This document shows positions 1 to 7,317 of a stretch of DNA of 64,000 nucleotides, one piece after another. The position numbers and the translations under genes were made by a program. Origin of the DNA: Nocardioides sp. SYSU D00065 (GTDB lineage: Bacteria; Actinomycetota; Actinomycetes; Propionibacteriales; Nocardioidaceae); contig NZ_JAFMSX010000001.1 in NCBI RefSeq assembly GCF_017916425.1, positions 1,612,001 through 1,676,000 on the forward strand, given 5' to 3'. Position 1 is the first letter of the stretch, and each line of letters opens with the position of its first letter. Below the pieces are notes generated by a model that did no database searches, was not told the DNA's origin, and saw only the letters and a program-made list of their open reading frames with translations.

Positions 1-489
1 CGTGCACACGATGACGATCCGCGTGCGGTCGGTGACCGCGGCGGCCATCGCGTCGAGGTCGTGGCGGCCGTCGGCGGTGACCGGCACCTGCACGCTCCGC
101 GCGCCGCCCGCGGTCACCGCGATCGGGTACGCCTCGAAGGAGCGCCACGCGTAGACCACCTCGTCGCCGGCCTCGCAGAACGCGTTCACCAGCTGGTAGA
201 TCAGCCCGACCGACCCCGTCGCCGCGGCGAGGTCCGCCACCGGCACCCCCATCGCCTCGCCGAGCGCGGCGTAGAGGGCGGTGCTGCCCATGTCGGGATA
301 GCGGTTCATCGACGCCGCCGCCTCGGTCGCCGCCTCCAGCACGCCGGGGAGCGGCGGGTAGGGGTTCTCGTTGGAGGAGAGCTTGTACGACGTCAGCCCG
401 GGTCGGGCGACGGGCGGCTTGCCGGCGACGTACGCGGGGATGGCGAGCACGTTGGGCCGGGGCTGCGGGGCGGAGGGGGTCGTGGACAT
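1..489 (-). CDS. hisC: Histidinol-phosphate aminotransferase, N-terminal part (runs off window)
   Basis: This is a PLP-dependent fold-type I aminotransferase. In histidine synthesis it converts imidazole acetol-phosphate and glutamate to histidinol-phosphate. The 163 visible codons start at ATG 489 and read MSTTPSAPQPRPNVLAIPAY. The family's N-terminal substrate-loop signature (KLSSNENPYPP) is near residues 36-46, followed by a MNRYPDMGS segment and the glycine-rich ATGSVGLIYQLV stretch that normally contacts the PLP phosphate. The PLP lysine lies beyond the left edge. A histidinol-phosphate or aromatic-amino-acid (Pat-type) aminotransferase cannot be separated without the C-terminal half. 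Downstream genes lie outside the window, and the divergent-side neighbour is a VanZ-like gene only 10 bp away on the same strand. Confidence 0.85.
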   Translation of the reverse strand, partial: MSTTPSAPQPRPNVLAIPAYVAGKPPVARPGLTSYKLSSNENPYPPLPGVLEAATEAAASMNRYPDMGSTALYAALGEAMGVPVADLAAATGSVGLIYQLVNAFCEAGDEVVYAWRSFEAYPIAVTAGGARSVQVPVTADGRHDLDAMAAAVTDRTRIVIVCT

Positions 490-499
490 GGGCCCGACC

Positions 500-1060
500 C
501 TAGTGATCGCCGCGGCGCGCCCGCCACGGCCTCACCACGGGCAGGAGCAGCGCCCCGATCGCGCCACCGATCCCGGCGCCGAGGATGTTGTCGACCAGGT
601 CGGTGACGTCGCACGCGCGGTCGAGCCGCGCGAGCTGCAGCTGGGTGAGCTCGACCGCCAGGCTGTACGCCGCCAGCAGCGCGAGGCCGAGGGGGGCGAG
701 CACCAGACCCGTCCACCAGCGGCCCACCGCGAGCACGAGGAACACCCCGGCGGGCACGAACAGCAGGACGTTGAGGGTGCGCTGGTCGAGACCCAGGACG
801 TCGAAGGCGACCCCGGACGGACCGCCGTAGTCCCACGAGCACGACTCGCTGCGGCCCTCGGCCGGCACGATGCCCACGTCCGGTCGGGTCGGCACGAGCG
901 TCACCAGGGCGATCGCGACGAGCGACCACAGCAGGCCCGCGACCGCCACCGCCGAGACCGTCCCCAGCCGTCGGCGCAGGGCCAGCGCGAGCAGGACCGC
1001 GGCGACACCGGCGGCCACGGCGCCGAGCACCATCACGCCCGCGCCGCCGATCGTCACCAC
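500..1060 (-). CDS. VanZ-like membrane protein
   Basis: A small integral membrane protein of 186 aa starting at GTG 1060 (a GTG GTG pair). Hydrophobic segments lie at about residues 5-28, 36-56, 97-113, 118-138 and 158-176. The pattern of a loop with a CSWDYGG segment, a NVLLFVPAGVF helix and a final DLVDNILGAGIGGAIGALL helix fits the VanZ-like family. The family is named after the teicoplanin-resistance protein, but most members have no known function. It ends 10 bp before the hisC start, so the two may be co-transcribed. There is no sign of a vancomycin-resistance cluster here, so resistance should not be inferred. Confidence 0.75.
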   Translation of the reverse strand: MVTIGGAGVMVLGAVAAGVAAVLLALALRRRLGTVSAVAVAGLLWSLVAIALVTLVPTRPDVGIVPAEGRSESCSWDYGGPSGVAFDVLGLDQRTLNVLLFVPAGVFLVLAVGRWWTGLVLAPLGLALLAAYSLAVELTQLQLARLDRACDVTDLVDNILGAGIGGAIGALLLPVVRPWRARRGDH

Positions 1061-1100
1061 GTCGGCGAGGGTAGCCGGGGCGCACGGCTAGGGTCGTGAC

Positions 1101-1490
1101 ATGCGATTCGTGACGTGGTTGCTGACCTACGCCGCCGGGCTCGCAGTGGCCGCCCAGCTCCTCGACGGGATCTGGTTCGACGGTCCGATCAGCGGGCAGG
1201 CCGAGGTGGAGGAGAAGATCGTGCCGCTCCTGCTGGTCGCGCTGATCCTCGGTCTGGTCTCGACGTTCGTCGAGCCGGTGATCAAGCTCCTCTCGCTGCC
1301 GTTCATTCTCTTGACCCTCGGCTTGCTGCTGCTGGTGATCAACGCGTTGATGCTGCTGCTGACCGCCCGGCTCGCCGAGGCGTTCGGCCTCGGCTTCCAC
1401 GTCGACGGCTTCTTCAGCGCCCTCGTCGGCGCCGTTGTCGTCACCCTCGTCGGCTGGGGCGTCCGGACGGCGCTGCCCGCGCGGGACTGA
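1101..1490 (+). CDS. Holin-4-like (YvlD-type) small membrane protein
   Basis: A 129-aa protein with four predicted membrane helices (about residues 4-20, 43-60, 67-90 and 104-122). The arrangement, with a short polar loop after helix 1 and a PVIKLLSLPFILLTLGL segment, matches the phage_holin_4_2 / YvlD group. Members are widespread chromosomal proteins; the name comes from weak similarity to holins and does not indicate a prophage. No lysis, capsid or integrase gene is nearby. The start ATG 1101 is divergent from the VanZ-like gene with a 40-bp gap, so the promoters of both must sit in that short interval or overlap the coding ends. Confidence 0.7.
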   Translation: MRFVTWLLTYAAGLAVAAQLLDGIWFDGPISGQAEVEEKIVPLLLVALILGLVSTFVEPVIKLLSLPFILLTLGLLLLVINALMLLLTARLAEAFGLGFHVDGFFSALVGAVVVTLVGWGVRTALPARD

Positions 1491-1717
1491 TGCCTGCGGC
1501 GGCACTGCCCCACCCCGGCGGTCGGGCCGGACGCGTCCGGCCCTCCGGCGTCCTCGCTTCCCTCGATCGCCTCGATCCGGGGGCTGCGGTTCCGGGCCCG
1601 TACTACGGTGTCACCGACGGGTTCGAGGAGGTGCTGGCGATGGTCGAGCGCACCAGCGACGCGACCCTGCGCGTCGCGGTCGACACGTCCAAGGCGCGGG
1701 TCGAGGACCGCGGCTGA
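1491..1717 (+). pseudogene. Remnant of a low-molecular-weight protein tyrosine phosphatase (C-terminal end only)
   Basis: The frame from ATG 1491 to TGA 1717 encodes 75 residues. The stretch DPGAAVPGPYYGVTDGFEEV followed by LAMVERTSD closely resembles the C-terminal DPYYGG-x-GFEEVLDMVE signature of PtpA/YwlE-type phosphatases, where the aspartate of DPYYG is the general acid. Here that position is Gly (PGPYYG) and the whole N-terminal half, with the CxxxxxR phosphate loop, is absent. The upstream 20 residues are not recognisable. The reading frame ends in a TGATG overlap with the fructosamine kinase start, the spacing expected if an intact phosphatase once headed this operon. I infer a deletion that removed roughly the first 100-110 codons. 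Fructosamine kinase next to such a phosphatase is a layout I recall from relatives. Confidence 0.6.
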
Positions 1718-2580
1718 TGGCTCGCCAGCCGATCATCGCGCGGCGCGCCGAGGAGCTCCTCGGCTCGGCCGTGGTGGCCACCGCGCCCGTCGCGGGGGGC
1801 AACGTCGCCACCGCGACGCGGCTGCGCCTGTCCACCGGCCAGACCGCCCTGATGAAGACGCTGCCGCACGCGCCCGCGGGGTTCTTCGAGGCCGAGGCCG
1901 CCGGCCTGCGGTGGCTCGCCGAGGTCGAGGGCGGGGTGCCGGTGCCCGAGGTCCTGGCCGCCGCCAGCGACTGCCTCGTCCTCGCCTGGGTCGAGCAGAG
2001 CACCAAGACACCCGTCGAGGCCGCCGTCGCGTTCGGCCAGCAGCTCGCCACCACCCACGCCGCCGGCGCAGCGGGCTGGGGCCTCGACCACGACGGCTTC
2101 ATCGGCCGGCTCCCGCTGCCCAACCGGCCCGCGGGCTCCTGGCCGGAGTTCTACGCCGTGCGGCGGGTCCTGCCCTACCTCAAGCTGGCGCGCGACCGCG
2201 GCGCGATCACCGACACCGACGCCGCCGCCGTCGAGGCGGTCATCGGCCGCCTCGACGCGCTGATCCCCGACGAGCCGCCGGCCCGGCTGCACGGCGACCT
2301 GTGGAACGGCAACTGCCTGTGGAGCCAGGACCTCGCCATCCACGCCATCGACCCGGCCGCCTACGGCGGGCACCGCGAGGTGGACCTGGCGATGCTGCAC
2401 CTGTTCGGGCTCACCCACCTGCCGCGGGTGATGGCGGCGTACCACGAGGCGCACCCGCTGGTCGAGGGCTGGGAGGACCGCCTCGGCATCCACCAGCTCT
2501 TCCCGCTCCTCGTGCACGCCTGCACGTCCGGCGGCGGCTACGGGGCCCGTGCCGGGACCATCGCGGCACGCTACGCCTGA
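1717..2580 (+). CDS. Fructosamine kinase family protein (ketosamine-3-kinase-like)
   Basis: A 287-aa cytoplasmic kinase of the APH-like fold. Family members phosphorylate the sugar carbon-3 hydroxyl of glycated amines, which destabilises them and reverses protein glycation. A conserved Lys sits in the MKTLPHAPAGFFEAEAAGL segment (ATP-binding Lys plus alpha-C Glu). The kinase signature LHGDLWNGNCLW at about residues 191-202 holds the catalytic Asp, and AIDPAAYGGHREVDLAM holds the metal-binding Asp and the family-typical GHREVDLAM motif. Its ATG overlaps the stop of the upstream phosphatase remnant, indicating translational coupling. Length matches the family (about 260-310 aa). Confidence 0.88.
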   Translation: MARQPIIARRAEELLGSAVVATAPVAGGNVATATRLRLSTGQTALMKTLPHAPAGFFEAEAAGLRWLAEVEGGVPVPEVLAAASDCLVLAWVEQSTKTPVEAAVAFGQQLATTHAAGAAGWGLDHDGFIGRLPLPNRPAGSWPEFYAVRRVLPYLKLARDRGAITDTDAAAVEAVIGRLDALIPDEPPARLHGDLWNGNCLWSQDLAIHAIDPAAYGGHREVDLAMLHLFGLTHLPRVMAAYHEAHPLVEGWEDRLGIHQLFPLLVHACTSGGGYGARAGTIAARYA

Positions 2581-2662
2581 TCGCTGCGACGAGACGCCGG
2601 CGTCGTGAGACCCACCCCTGCGGCTGACCCGGCGGTGCAGGGACGGCAGGCATGGTGGCCGG

Positions 2663-3283
2663 GTGAGCGAGGCGAAGGACGCGAGTCCCTGGGTCCCCGG
2701 ATCGCGCGAGCTCGGCGACCTCGAGTCCGCGGCCCAGGAGTGCCGCGGGTGCGAGCTGTGGCAGCCGGCGACGCAGGTGGTGTTCTCCAGCGGCGAGCGC
2801 TCGGCCCGCGTCGTGCTGGTCGGCGAGCAGCCGGGCGACCAAGAGGACCGGAGCGGGGAGCCGTTCGTCGGTCCCGCGGGCCGGGTCCTCGATGAGGCGC
2901 TCGCCGAGGCGGGCATCGACCGGGGCGCGGCGTACCTCACCAACGCCGTCAAGCACTTCCGCCACGAGCAGCGCGGCAAGCGGCGCATCCACGCCAAGCC
3001 CGAGCTGCGCCACCTCGCAGCCTGCCGCCCGTGGCTCGACGCCGAGCTGGAGGCGGTCGAGCCGCGCGTCGTCGTCGCGCTCGGCGCCACGGCCGCGCGG
3101 GCGGTGCTGGACCGGCCGGTGAAGATCGGCGAGGTCCGCGGACGGGTGCTCGAGGAGCCGGCACGACCCGTCGTGGTCACCACCCACCCCTCGGCGGTCC
3201 TGCGCCTGCGTGGGCGCGGCGGCTACGACGAAGCCTTCGGCGGCCTCGTGGCCGACCTGCGGCTGGCGACGCCGTACGCCTGA
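2663..3283 (+). CDS. udgX: UdgX family uracil-DNA binding protein
   Basis: A 206-aa uracil-DNA glycosylase superfamily member starting at GTG 2663. The family-4-like uracil pocket motif [20 protein letters not shown] is at residues 54-73. The UdgX hallmark KRRIH is at 106-110, and in characterised UdgX proteins its His forms a covalent bond to the DNA sugar after uracil release. The late His motif THPSAVLR is near residue 176. Cysteines usable for the [4Fe-4S] cluster are Cys27, Cys30 and Cys121. The place of the fourth family-4 cysteine (KC) is taken by His98 in NAVKHFRH, as I expect for UdgX. It acts in uracil-DNA repair or tolerance and is mostly actinobacterial. It stands alone as a gene unit. 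Confidence 0.92.
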   Translation: MSEAKDASPWVPGSRELGDLESAAQECRGCELWQPATQVVFSSGERSARVVLVGEQPGDQEDRSGEPFVGPAGRVLDEALAEAGIDRGAAYLTNAVKHFRHEQRGKRRIHAKPELRHLAACRPWLDAELEAVEPRVVVALGATAARAVLDRPVKIGEVRGRVLEEPARPVVVTTHPSAVLRLRGRGGYDEAFGGLVADLRLATPYA

Positions 3284-3323
3284 CCCTCAGGTTCGCCTCA
3301 GGGGCGGCTGGCATCCTTGCGCT

Positions 3324-4019
3324 GTGAGCGAGTCCAGACCCCGCGTGCTCGTCGTCGACGACGACCGCGCCGTGCGCGACTCGCTGCGCCGCTCGCTGGA
3401 GTTCAACGGCTACGACGTGGTGCTGGCGGCCGACGGCGCGGAGGGTCTGGTGGCGGTCGGCGCACAGCACCCCGACGTCGTCGTCATCGACGTCATGATG
3501 CCGCGCCTCGACGGCATCGAGACGACCCGGGCGCTGCGCGCGGCCGGCAACGACGTACCGGTCCTGGTCCTGACCGCCCGCGACGCGGTCGGCGACCGGG
3601 TCGAGGGACTCGACGCCGGTGCCGACGACTACCTCACCAAGCCCTTCGCGCTGGAGGAGCTGCTCGCCCGGCTCCGGGCGCTGCTGCGCCGCGTCGTGCC
3701 CGACCCGGACGCCGACGGCGAGGTGCTGACCTTCGCCGACCTCACCATGGACGTGGCCAGCCGCGACGTGTCGCGGGGCGGGCGGCCGATCGAGCTGACC
3801 CGCACCGAGTTCACGCTGCTGGAGATGTTCCTGCGCCGCCCGCGCCGGGTGCTCGACCGGTCCTTCATCCTCGAGGAGGTGTGGGGCTACGACTTCCCGA
3901 CCAGCGCCAACTCGCTGGAGGTCTACGTCGGCTACCTGCGCCGCAAGACCGAGGCCGCGGGTGAGCCGCGGCTGATCCAGACGGTGCGCGGCGTCGGCTA
4001 CGTGCTGAAGGAAGCATGA
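3324..4019 (+). CDS. mprA: MprA-like OmpR-family response regulator
   Basis: A 231-aa two-domain response regulator from GTG 3324. The receiver domain (about residues 5-118) has the acidic pocket VVDDD, phospho-acceptor Asp56 in [12 protein letters not shown], and the conserved Lys106 in YLTKPF. A winged-helix OmpR/PhoB DNA-binding domain (about residues 133-230) contains [16 protein letters not shown] and the C-terminal [10 protein letters not shown]. The N-terminal segment [20 protein letters not shown] and the [12 protein letters not shown] continuation are very close to mycobacterial MprA, the regulator of envelope stress. The stop overlaps the ATG of the sensor kinase gene (ATGA), so the two are translationally coupled. 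Target genes cannot be read from this window. Confidence 0.88.
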   Translation: MSESRPRVLVVDDDRAVRDSLRRSLEFNGYDVVLAADGAEGLVAVGAQHPDVVVIDVMMPRLDGIETTRALRAAGNDVPVLVLTARDAVGDRVEGLDAGADDYLTKPFALEELLARLRALLRRVVPDPDADGEVLTFADLTMDVASRDVSRGGRPIELTRTEFTLLEMFLRRPRRVLDRSFILEEVWGYDFPTSANSLEVYVGYLRRKTEAAGEPRLIQTVRGVGYVLKEA

Positions 4020-5404
4020 CCTCGCCCGACTGGCCCCCCGGGCGCTGGCACTACCGCAGGTCGCTGGCGTCGCGGGTCGCCGTGCTGACCACCTTCGCCC
4101 TCGGGGTGTCCATCGCGATCATGGCGCTGACCGCCTACGTCGTGATGCGCCAGCAGCTGATGAGCTCGCTCGACCAGTCGCTGCTCAACCGGGCGCACAA
4201 GGCGACCTCCGTCTCGGCGCTGTCCGAGCTGACGGTCCAGGGCGTGCCGCCCTGGTGGCTCGGCGCTGCCGACGTCCGGGTCATCTTCGTCACCCTCGAC
4301 GGACCGCCCAGCGGCACCGACATCCCCGACTTCACGCTCGGCCGCCCGGAGTACGAGGTGGTGACGGGGCGGCGCGAGTCGGTCGTGCGGACCCTCGTCA
4401 CGAAGGAGGGCGAGCGGTTCCGCGTCGCGACGGTGCACGCCAGCAGCGGACAGGCCCTGATCCTCGCGCAGCCGCTCGCCCCCAACGACCGCACGCTGGA
4501 GAAACTCGGCGGCGTGCTCTTCGTCTTCGGCGCGCTGGGCGTGCTGGCGGCCCTCCTCGCCGGCTGGCTGGTCGCCCGCAACGGCCTGCGACCCGTACGC
4601 CGGCTCACGTCCGCGGTCGAGCGGATCGCGGTGACCGAGGACCTCACGCCGCTGCGGGTCGAGGGCGACGACGAGGTGGCCCGCCTGGCGACCGCCTTCA
4701 ACCAGATGCTGCTCGCGCTCGGCGCCTCCCGCGACCGGCAGCGGCGGCTGGTCGCCGACGCGAGCCACGAGCTGCGTACGCCGCTCACCTCGCTGCGCAC
4801 CAACCTCGACCTGCTCCGGCAGGCCGAGGGCAACAGCGCGCTCCCGGCGCAGGCGCGCCTCGAGCTCCTCGACGACGTGCGCGGCCAGATCGAGGAGCTC
4901 AGCGCGCTCGTCGGCGACCTGGTGGAGCTGGCCCGGGACGAGCCGATGACGCACGTGGTGGCCGAGGTGGACCTGGCCGACGTGGTGGACCGCGCCGTCA
5001 CCCGAGTGCGCCGCCGTGCGCACGGGATCGCCTTCGACGTGTCGACGACCCCGTGGACCGTGCTCGGCGACGCCAGCAGCCTCGAGCGGGCCGTCACCAA
5101 CCTGCTCGACAACGCGGCCAAGTGGAGCCCCACCGACGGCACCGTCACCGTGCGCCTGGCCGACGGCGTGCTCACCGTCGACGACGAGGGCACGGGCGTC
5201 GCCGAGGCCGACCGGCCCCACGTCTTCGAGCGCTTCTACCGTGCCGAGGAGTCGCGCGCCATGCCGGGCTCGGGCCTCGGCCTGGCCATCGTGCGCCAGG
5301 TCATCGACCGCCACGGCGGGCGCATCGAGGTGTCCGAGGCGCCCAGCGGCGGGGCCCGGTTCTCGATGTGGGTGCCCGGCGTGACCGCCGACGCACCGGC
5401 CTAG
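4016..5404 (+). CDS. mprB: MprB-like sensor histidine kinase
   Basis: A 462-aa membrane sensor. Helix 1 spans about residues 20-44 and helix 2 about 164-188, separated by a roughly 120-residue extracytoplasmic sensor domain. A HAMP linker (188-240) follows, then the HisKA H-box [12 protein letters not shown] with phospho-accepting His251 and an HATPase domain (N-box [12 protein letters not shown]1 VDDEGTGV, G2 GSGLGLAI). The architecture and the sequence around both TM helices match MprB, the membrane partner of MprA. It senses envelope stress in mycobacteria; the stimulus here is unknown. It ends 36 bp before the convergent pabB stop. Confidence 0.88.
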   Translation: MTSPDWPPGRWHYRRSLASRVAVLTTFALGVSIAIMALTAYVVMRQQLMSSLDQSLLNRAHKATSVSALSELTVQGVPPWWLGAADVRVIFVTLDGPPSGTDIPDFTLGRPEYEVVTGRRESVVRTLVTKEGERFRVATVHASSGQALILAQPLAPNDRTLEKLGGVLFVFGALGVLAALLAGWLVARNGLRPVRRLTSAVERIAVTEDLTPLRVEGDDEVARLATAFNQMLLALGASRDRQRRLVADASHELRTPLTSLRTNLDLLRQAEGNSALPAQARLELLDDVRGQIEELSALVGDLVELARDEPMTHVVAEVDLADVVDRAVTRVRRRAHGIAFDVSTTPWTVLGDASSLERAVTNLLDNAAKWSPTDGTVTVRLADGVLTVDDEGTGVAEADRPHVFERFYRAEESRAMPGSGLGLAIVRQVIDRHGGRIEVSEAPSGGARFSMWVPGVTADAPA

Positions 5405-5440
5405 CCGGCCAGCCGTCCTCGCCCGGTCTCACTCCTGGCC

Positions 5441-6721
5441 CTATCCGCCGTCGAGGACCCGCAGCAGCCGCTCGGACTTCCACTGCGCCTCGGCCCACTC
5501 CTCGGCGAGGTCGGAGCGCACCGTGATGCCGCCGCCCGTGCCGAGCGTCCAGGTGCCGCTGCCGTCGGTGGTCAGGGAGCGGATGACGACCCCGAGGTCC
5601 GCCGGACCGTCGCCGCTGATCCACCCGAACGCGCCGGCGTAGACGCCCCGCGGCGTCGACTCGACCTCCTCGATGACCTGCATCGTGCGCAGCTTGGGCG
5701 CGCCGGTCATCGAGCCGGCCGGGAACAGCGCGCGCAGCGCCGCCACGGTCGTGACGTCGTCGCGCAGCCGGCCGCGCACCGTGGAGACGAGCTGGTGCAC
5801 GGACGCGTACGTCTCGACCTGCATCAGCGCGGGCACCTCGACCGAGCCGACGTCGCAGACCATCGAGAGGTCGTTGCGCAGCAGGTCGACGATCATGAGG
5901 TTCTCCGCGCGCGTCTTGGGGTCGCCGGCCAGGCGCGAGCGCTGGGCCTCGTCCTCCTCCCGGGTGGCGCCCCGCGGCGTGGTGCCTTTGATGGGCTTGG
6001 TCTCCAGGTGCCGGTCCGCGGTGACGAGGGCGTACCGCTCCGGCGAGCTCGACAGCAGCCACGCCCGTGCGCCGGCGACGTCGTGCTGGAGGAAGCCGGC
6101 GTACGGCGCCGGGTTGAGCTCGCGCAGCCGGAGGTACGCCGTCACCGGGTCGAGGTCGGCGCGGCGGCTCAGCCGGTGGGTGAGGTTCACCTCGTAGGAA
6201 TTGCCCGCGTGCAGGTGCTCCTGGACGCGCGCGAACGCGGCGGCGTACTGGGTTGTCGGGCTCTCCCTGAGGTTGTCGGCTCTTGCGTGGGCCGACAACC
6301 TGAGGGATCCCCGGCCGGCCGGGGATCCCTCATCCGGCCCCCCACCCCCCACCACCACCGCATGCTCGAACACCCGCACCCCGCGTGGCCGCATCCAGAC
6401 CGCGTCGGGCAGCGAGGGGTCGGCGGCGGCGGGCAGGTCGGTGCGCGAGGCGTAGCCGAGGTAGCCGAACCACTGCTCCCCGGCCCGCAGCCGGTCCTCC
6501 AGCACGGCGAAGACGTCGTCGCCCACGACCTCGGCCCGGCCGCCGGCGTGCAGCCGCACCTCGCGGCGGGCGGCCGACCAGCTCAGCGAGACGTCGTCGT
6601 CCTTCAGCCAGCCGATGATCGAGCGGCGGCCCGACCACTCGCGGGCGCCGCCGCCGTCGAGCCAGAAGCAGCGCGGGTGCGCGGCCGCCACCTCACGGAA
6701 GAAGTCGACCGGGTCGCTCAC
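5441..6721 (-). CDS. pabB: Aminodeoxychorismate synthase component I, carrying an in-frame repeat insertion
   Basis: PabB converts chorismate plus PabA-derived ammonia to 4-amino-4-deoxychorismate for folate synthesis. The 426-aa protein has an N-terminal domain (1-120) and a chorismate-binding domain (about 158-426) with GNSYEVNLTHRL, SSSPERY, the PabB-type ETKPIKGTTPRG (its Lys distinguishes ADC from anthranilate synthases), DLLRNDLSMVC, GSMTGAPKLRTMQVIE and the terminal GTGGGITVRSD. Residues about 131-153 (GSPAGRGSLRLSAHARADNL and flanks) are not PabB sequence. They are encoded by a palindromic repeat that recurs twice elsewhere in the window and sits in the variable linker between the domains. 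Stop and start overlap pabA by 4 bp (ATGA), so both are co-expressed. Activity is probably retained because all catalytic motifs follow in frame. Confidence 0.9.
   Translation of the reverse strand: MSDPVDFFREVAAAHPRCFWLDGGGAREWSGRRSIIGWLKDDDVSLSWSAARREVRLHAGGRAEVVGDDVFAVLEDRLRAGEQWFGYLGYASRTDLPAAADPSLPDAVWMRPRGVRVFEHAVVVGGGGPDEGSPAGRGSLRLSAHARADNLRESPTTQYAAAFARVQEHLHAGNSYEVNLTHRLSRRADLDPVTAYLRLRELNPAPYAGFLQHDVAGARAWLLSSSPERYALVTADRHLETKPIKGTTPRGATREEDEAQRSRLAGDPKTRAENLMIVDLLRNDLSMVCDVGSVEVPALMQVETYASVHQLVSTVRGRLRDDVTTVAALRALFPAGSMTGAPKLRTMQVIEEVESTPRGVYAGAFGWISGDGPADLGVVIRSLTTDGSGTWTLGTGGGITVRSDLAEEWAEAQWKSERLLRVLDGG
6264..6332 (+). repeat. Palindromic repeat element, copy 1, inside pabB
   Basis: The core is 69 nt. 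The first part is a hairpin with 17-nt arms (6264-6280 and 6291-6307, one mismatch, GTTGTCGGC against GCCGACAAC). The second part is a perfect 32-bp palindrome at 6301-6332 centred on GGCCGGCC with BamHI-like GGATCC in each arm. The 69 nt equal 23 codons, so the pabB frame is kept and no stop is created. A short GTTGTCGG duplication (6252-6259 and 6272-6279) lies at the left edge, so the true boundary may be a few bases further left. Unlike copies 2 and 3, this copy lacks the left GTGATCCCCGG part. Confidence 0.9.
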
Positions 6722-7302
6722 GACAGGAAGTTCCTCACCAGCGCCTCACCGTGCTCGGACAGCACCGACTCCGGGTGGAACTGCACGCCCTCGAGCGGCA
6801 GTGACCGGTGACGCACGCCCATCACCACGCCGTCCTCGCTCCAGGCGGTGGCGACGAGGTCGCCGGGCAGGTCGACCGCGCCCAGCGAGTGGTAGCGCAC
6901 GGCCGCGAAGCCCTGCGGCAGACCGGTGAAGACGCCGTCAGCGTCGTGCCGCACGGTCGCGACCTCGCCGTGGGCGGGAGCGAGCCGGGAGACCGTGCCG
7001 CCGAAGGCCGTCACCAGGCCCTGCATCCCTAGGCACACCCCCAGCACCGGTCGCGTCCCCGCCCGCAGGACGGCGGCACCCACCGCGAAGTCGGCAGGAG
7101 TGCCCGGATGTCCCGGCCCGGGCGACAGCACGACGTGCGAGTGCCGCAGCACCTCCTCCGGGGGAACCTCGTCGTGCTGGACCACGCGCGGCAGGACCCC
7201 GGTCACGCGGGCGACGAGGTGCACCAGGTTCCACGTGTAGGAGTCGTGGTGGTCGACCACGACAACATCCGGGATCACGTCCGCGGGCACGTCCGGCGTC
7301 AC
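6718..7302 (-). CDS. pabA: Aminodeoxychorismate/anthranilate synthase component II (glutamine amidotransferase)
   Basis: A class I glutamine amidotransferase subunit of 194 aa that hydrolyses glutamine and channels ammonia to PabB. Visible motifs are DHHDSYTWNLVHL (N-terminal), LSPGPGHP (oxyanion strand), the nucleophile elbow GVCLGMQG with the catalytic Cys, and EGVQFHPESVLSEHG with catalytic His and Glu. It is upstream of pabB on the same strand, with a 4-bp overlap. This pairing, together with the Lys-type PabB motif, assigns the pair to folate rather than tryptophan synthesis. A second, fused amidotransferase-chorismate enzyme is nearby at 9147-11036. Some actinobacterial PabA proteins also serve TrpE; that cannot be judged here. 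Confidence 0.9.
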   Translation of the reverse strand: MTPDVPADVIPDVVVVDHHDSYTWNLVHLVARVTGVLPRVVQHDEVPPEEVLRHSHVVLSPGPGHPGTPADFAVGAAVLRAGTRPVLGVCLGMQGLVTAFGGTVSRLAPAHGEVATVRHDADGVFTGLPQGFAAVRYHSLGAVDLPGDLVATAWSEDGVVMGVRHRSLPLEGVQFHPESVLSEHGEALVRNFLS

Positions 7303-7317
7303 CCCCGGAGGGTAGTG

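Noticed and set aside
500..1060. Glycopeptide-resistance locus suggested by the VanZ-like gene
   Set aside because: No vanS, vanR, vanH, vanA or vanX homologues occur in the window, and VanZ-like proteins are common without resistance.
1101..1490. Prophage remnant suggested by the holin-like gene
   Set aside because: This family is chromosomal and widespread; no phage lysis, packaging, tail or integrase gene is nearby.
5396..5408. Small CCGGC-CTA-GCCGG hairpin at the end of mprB
   Set aside because: Only a 5-bp stem overlapping the stop codon; too weak to call as a terminator in such GC-rich DNA.
6251..6332. Insertion sequence inside pabB
   Set aside because: No transposase gene or long terminal repeats; the insert is short, palindromic and keeps the frame, which fits a small repeat element instead.
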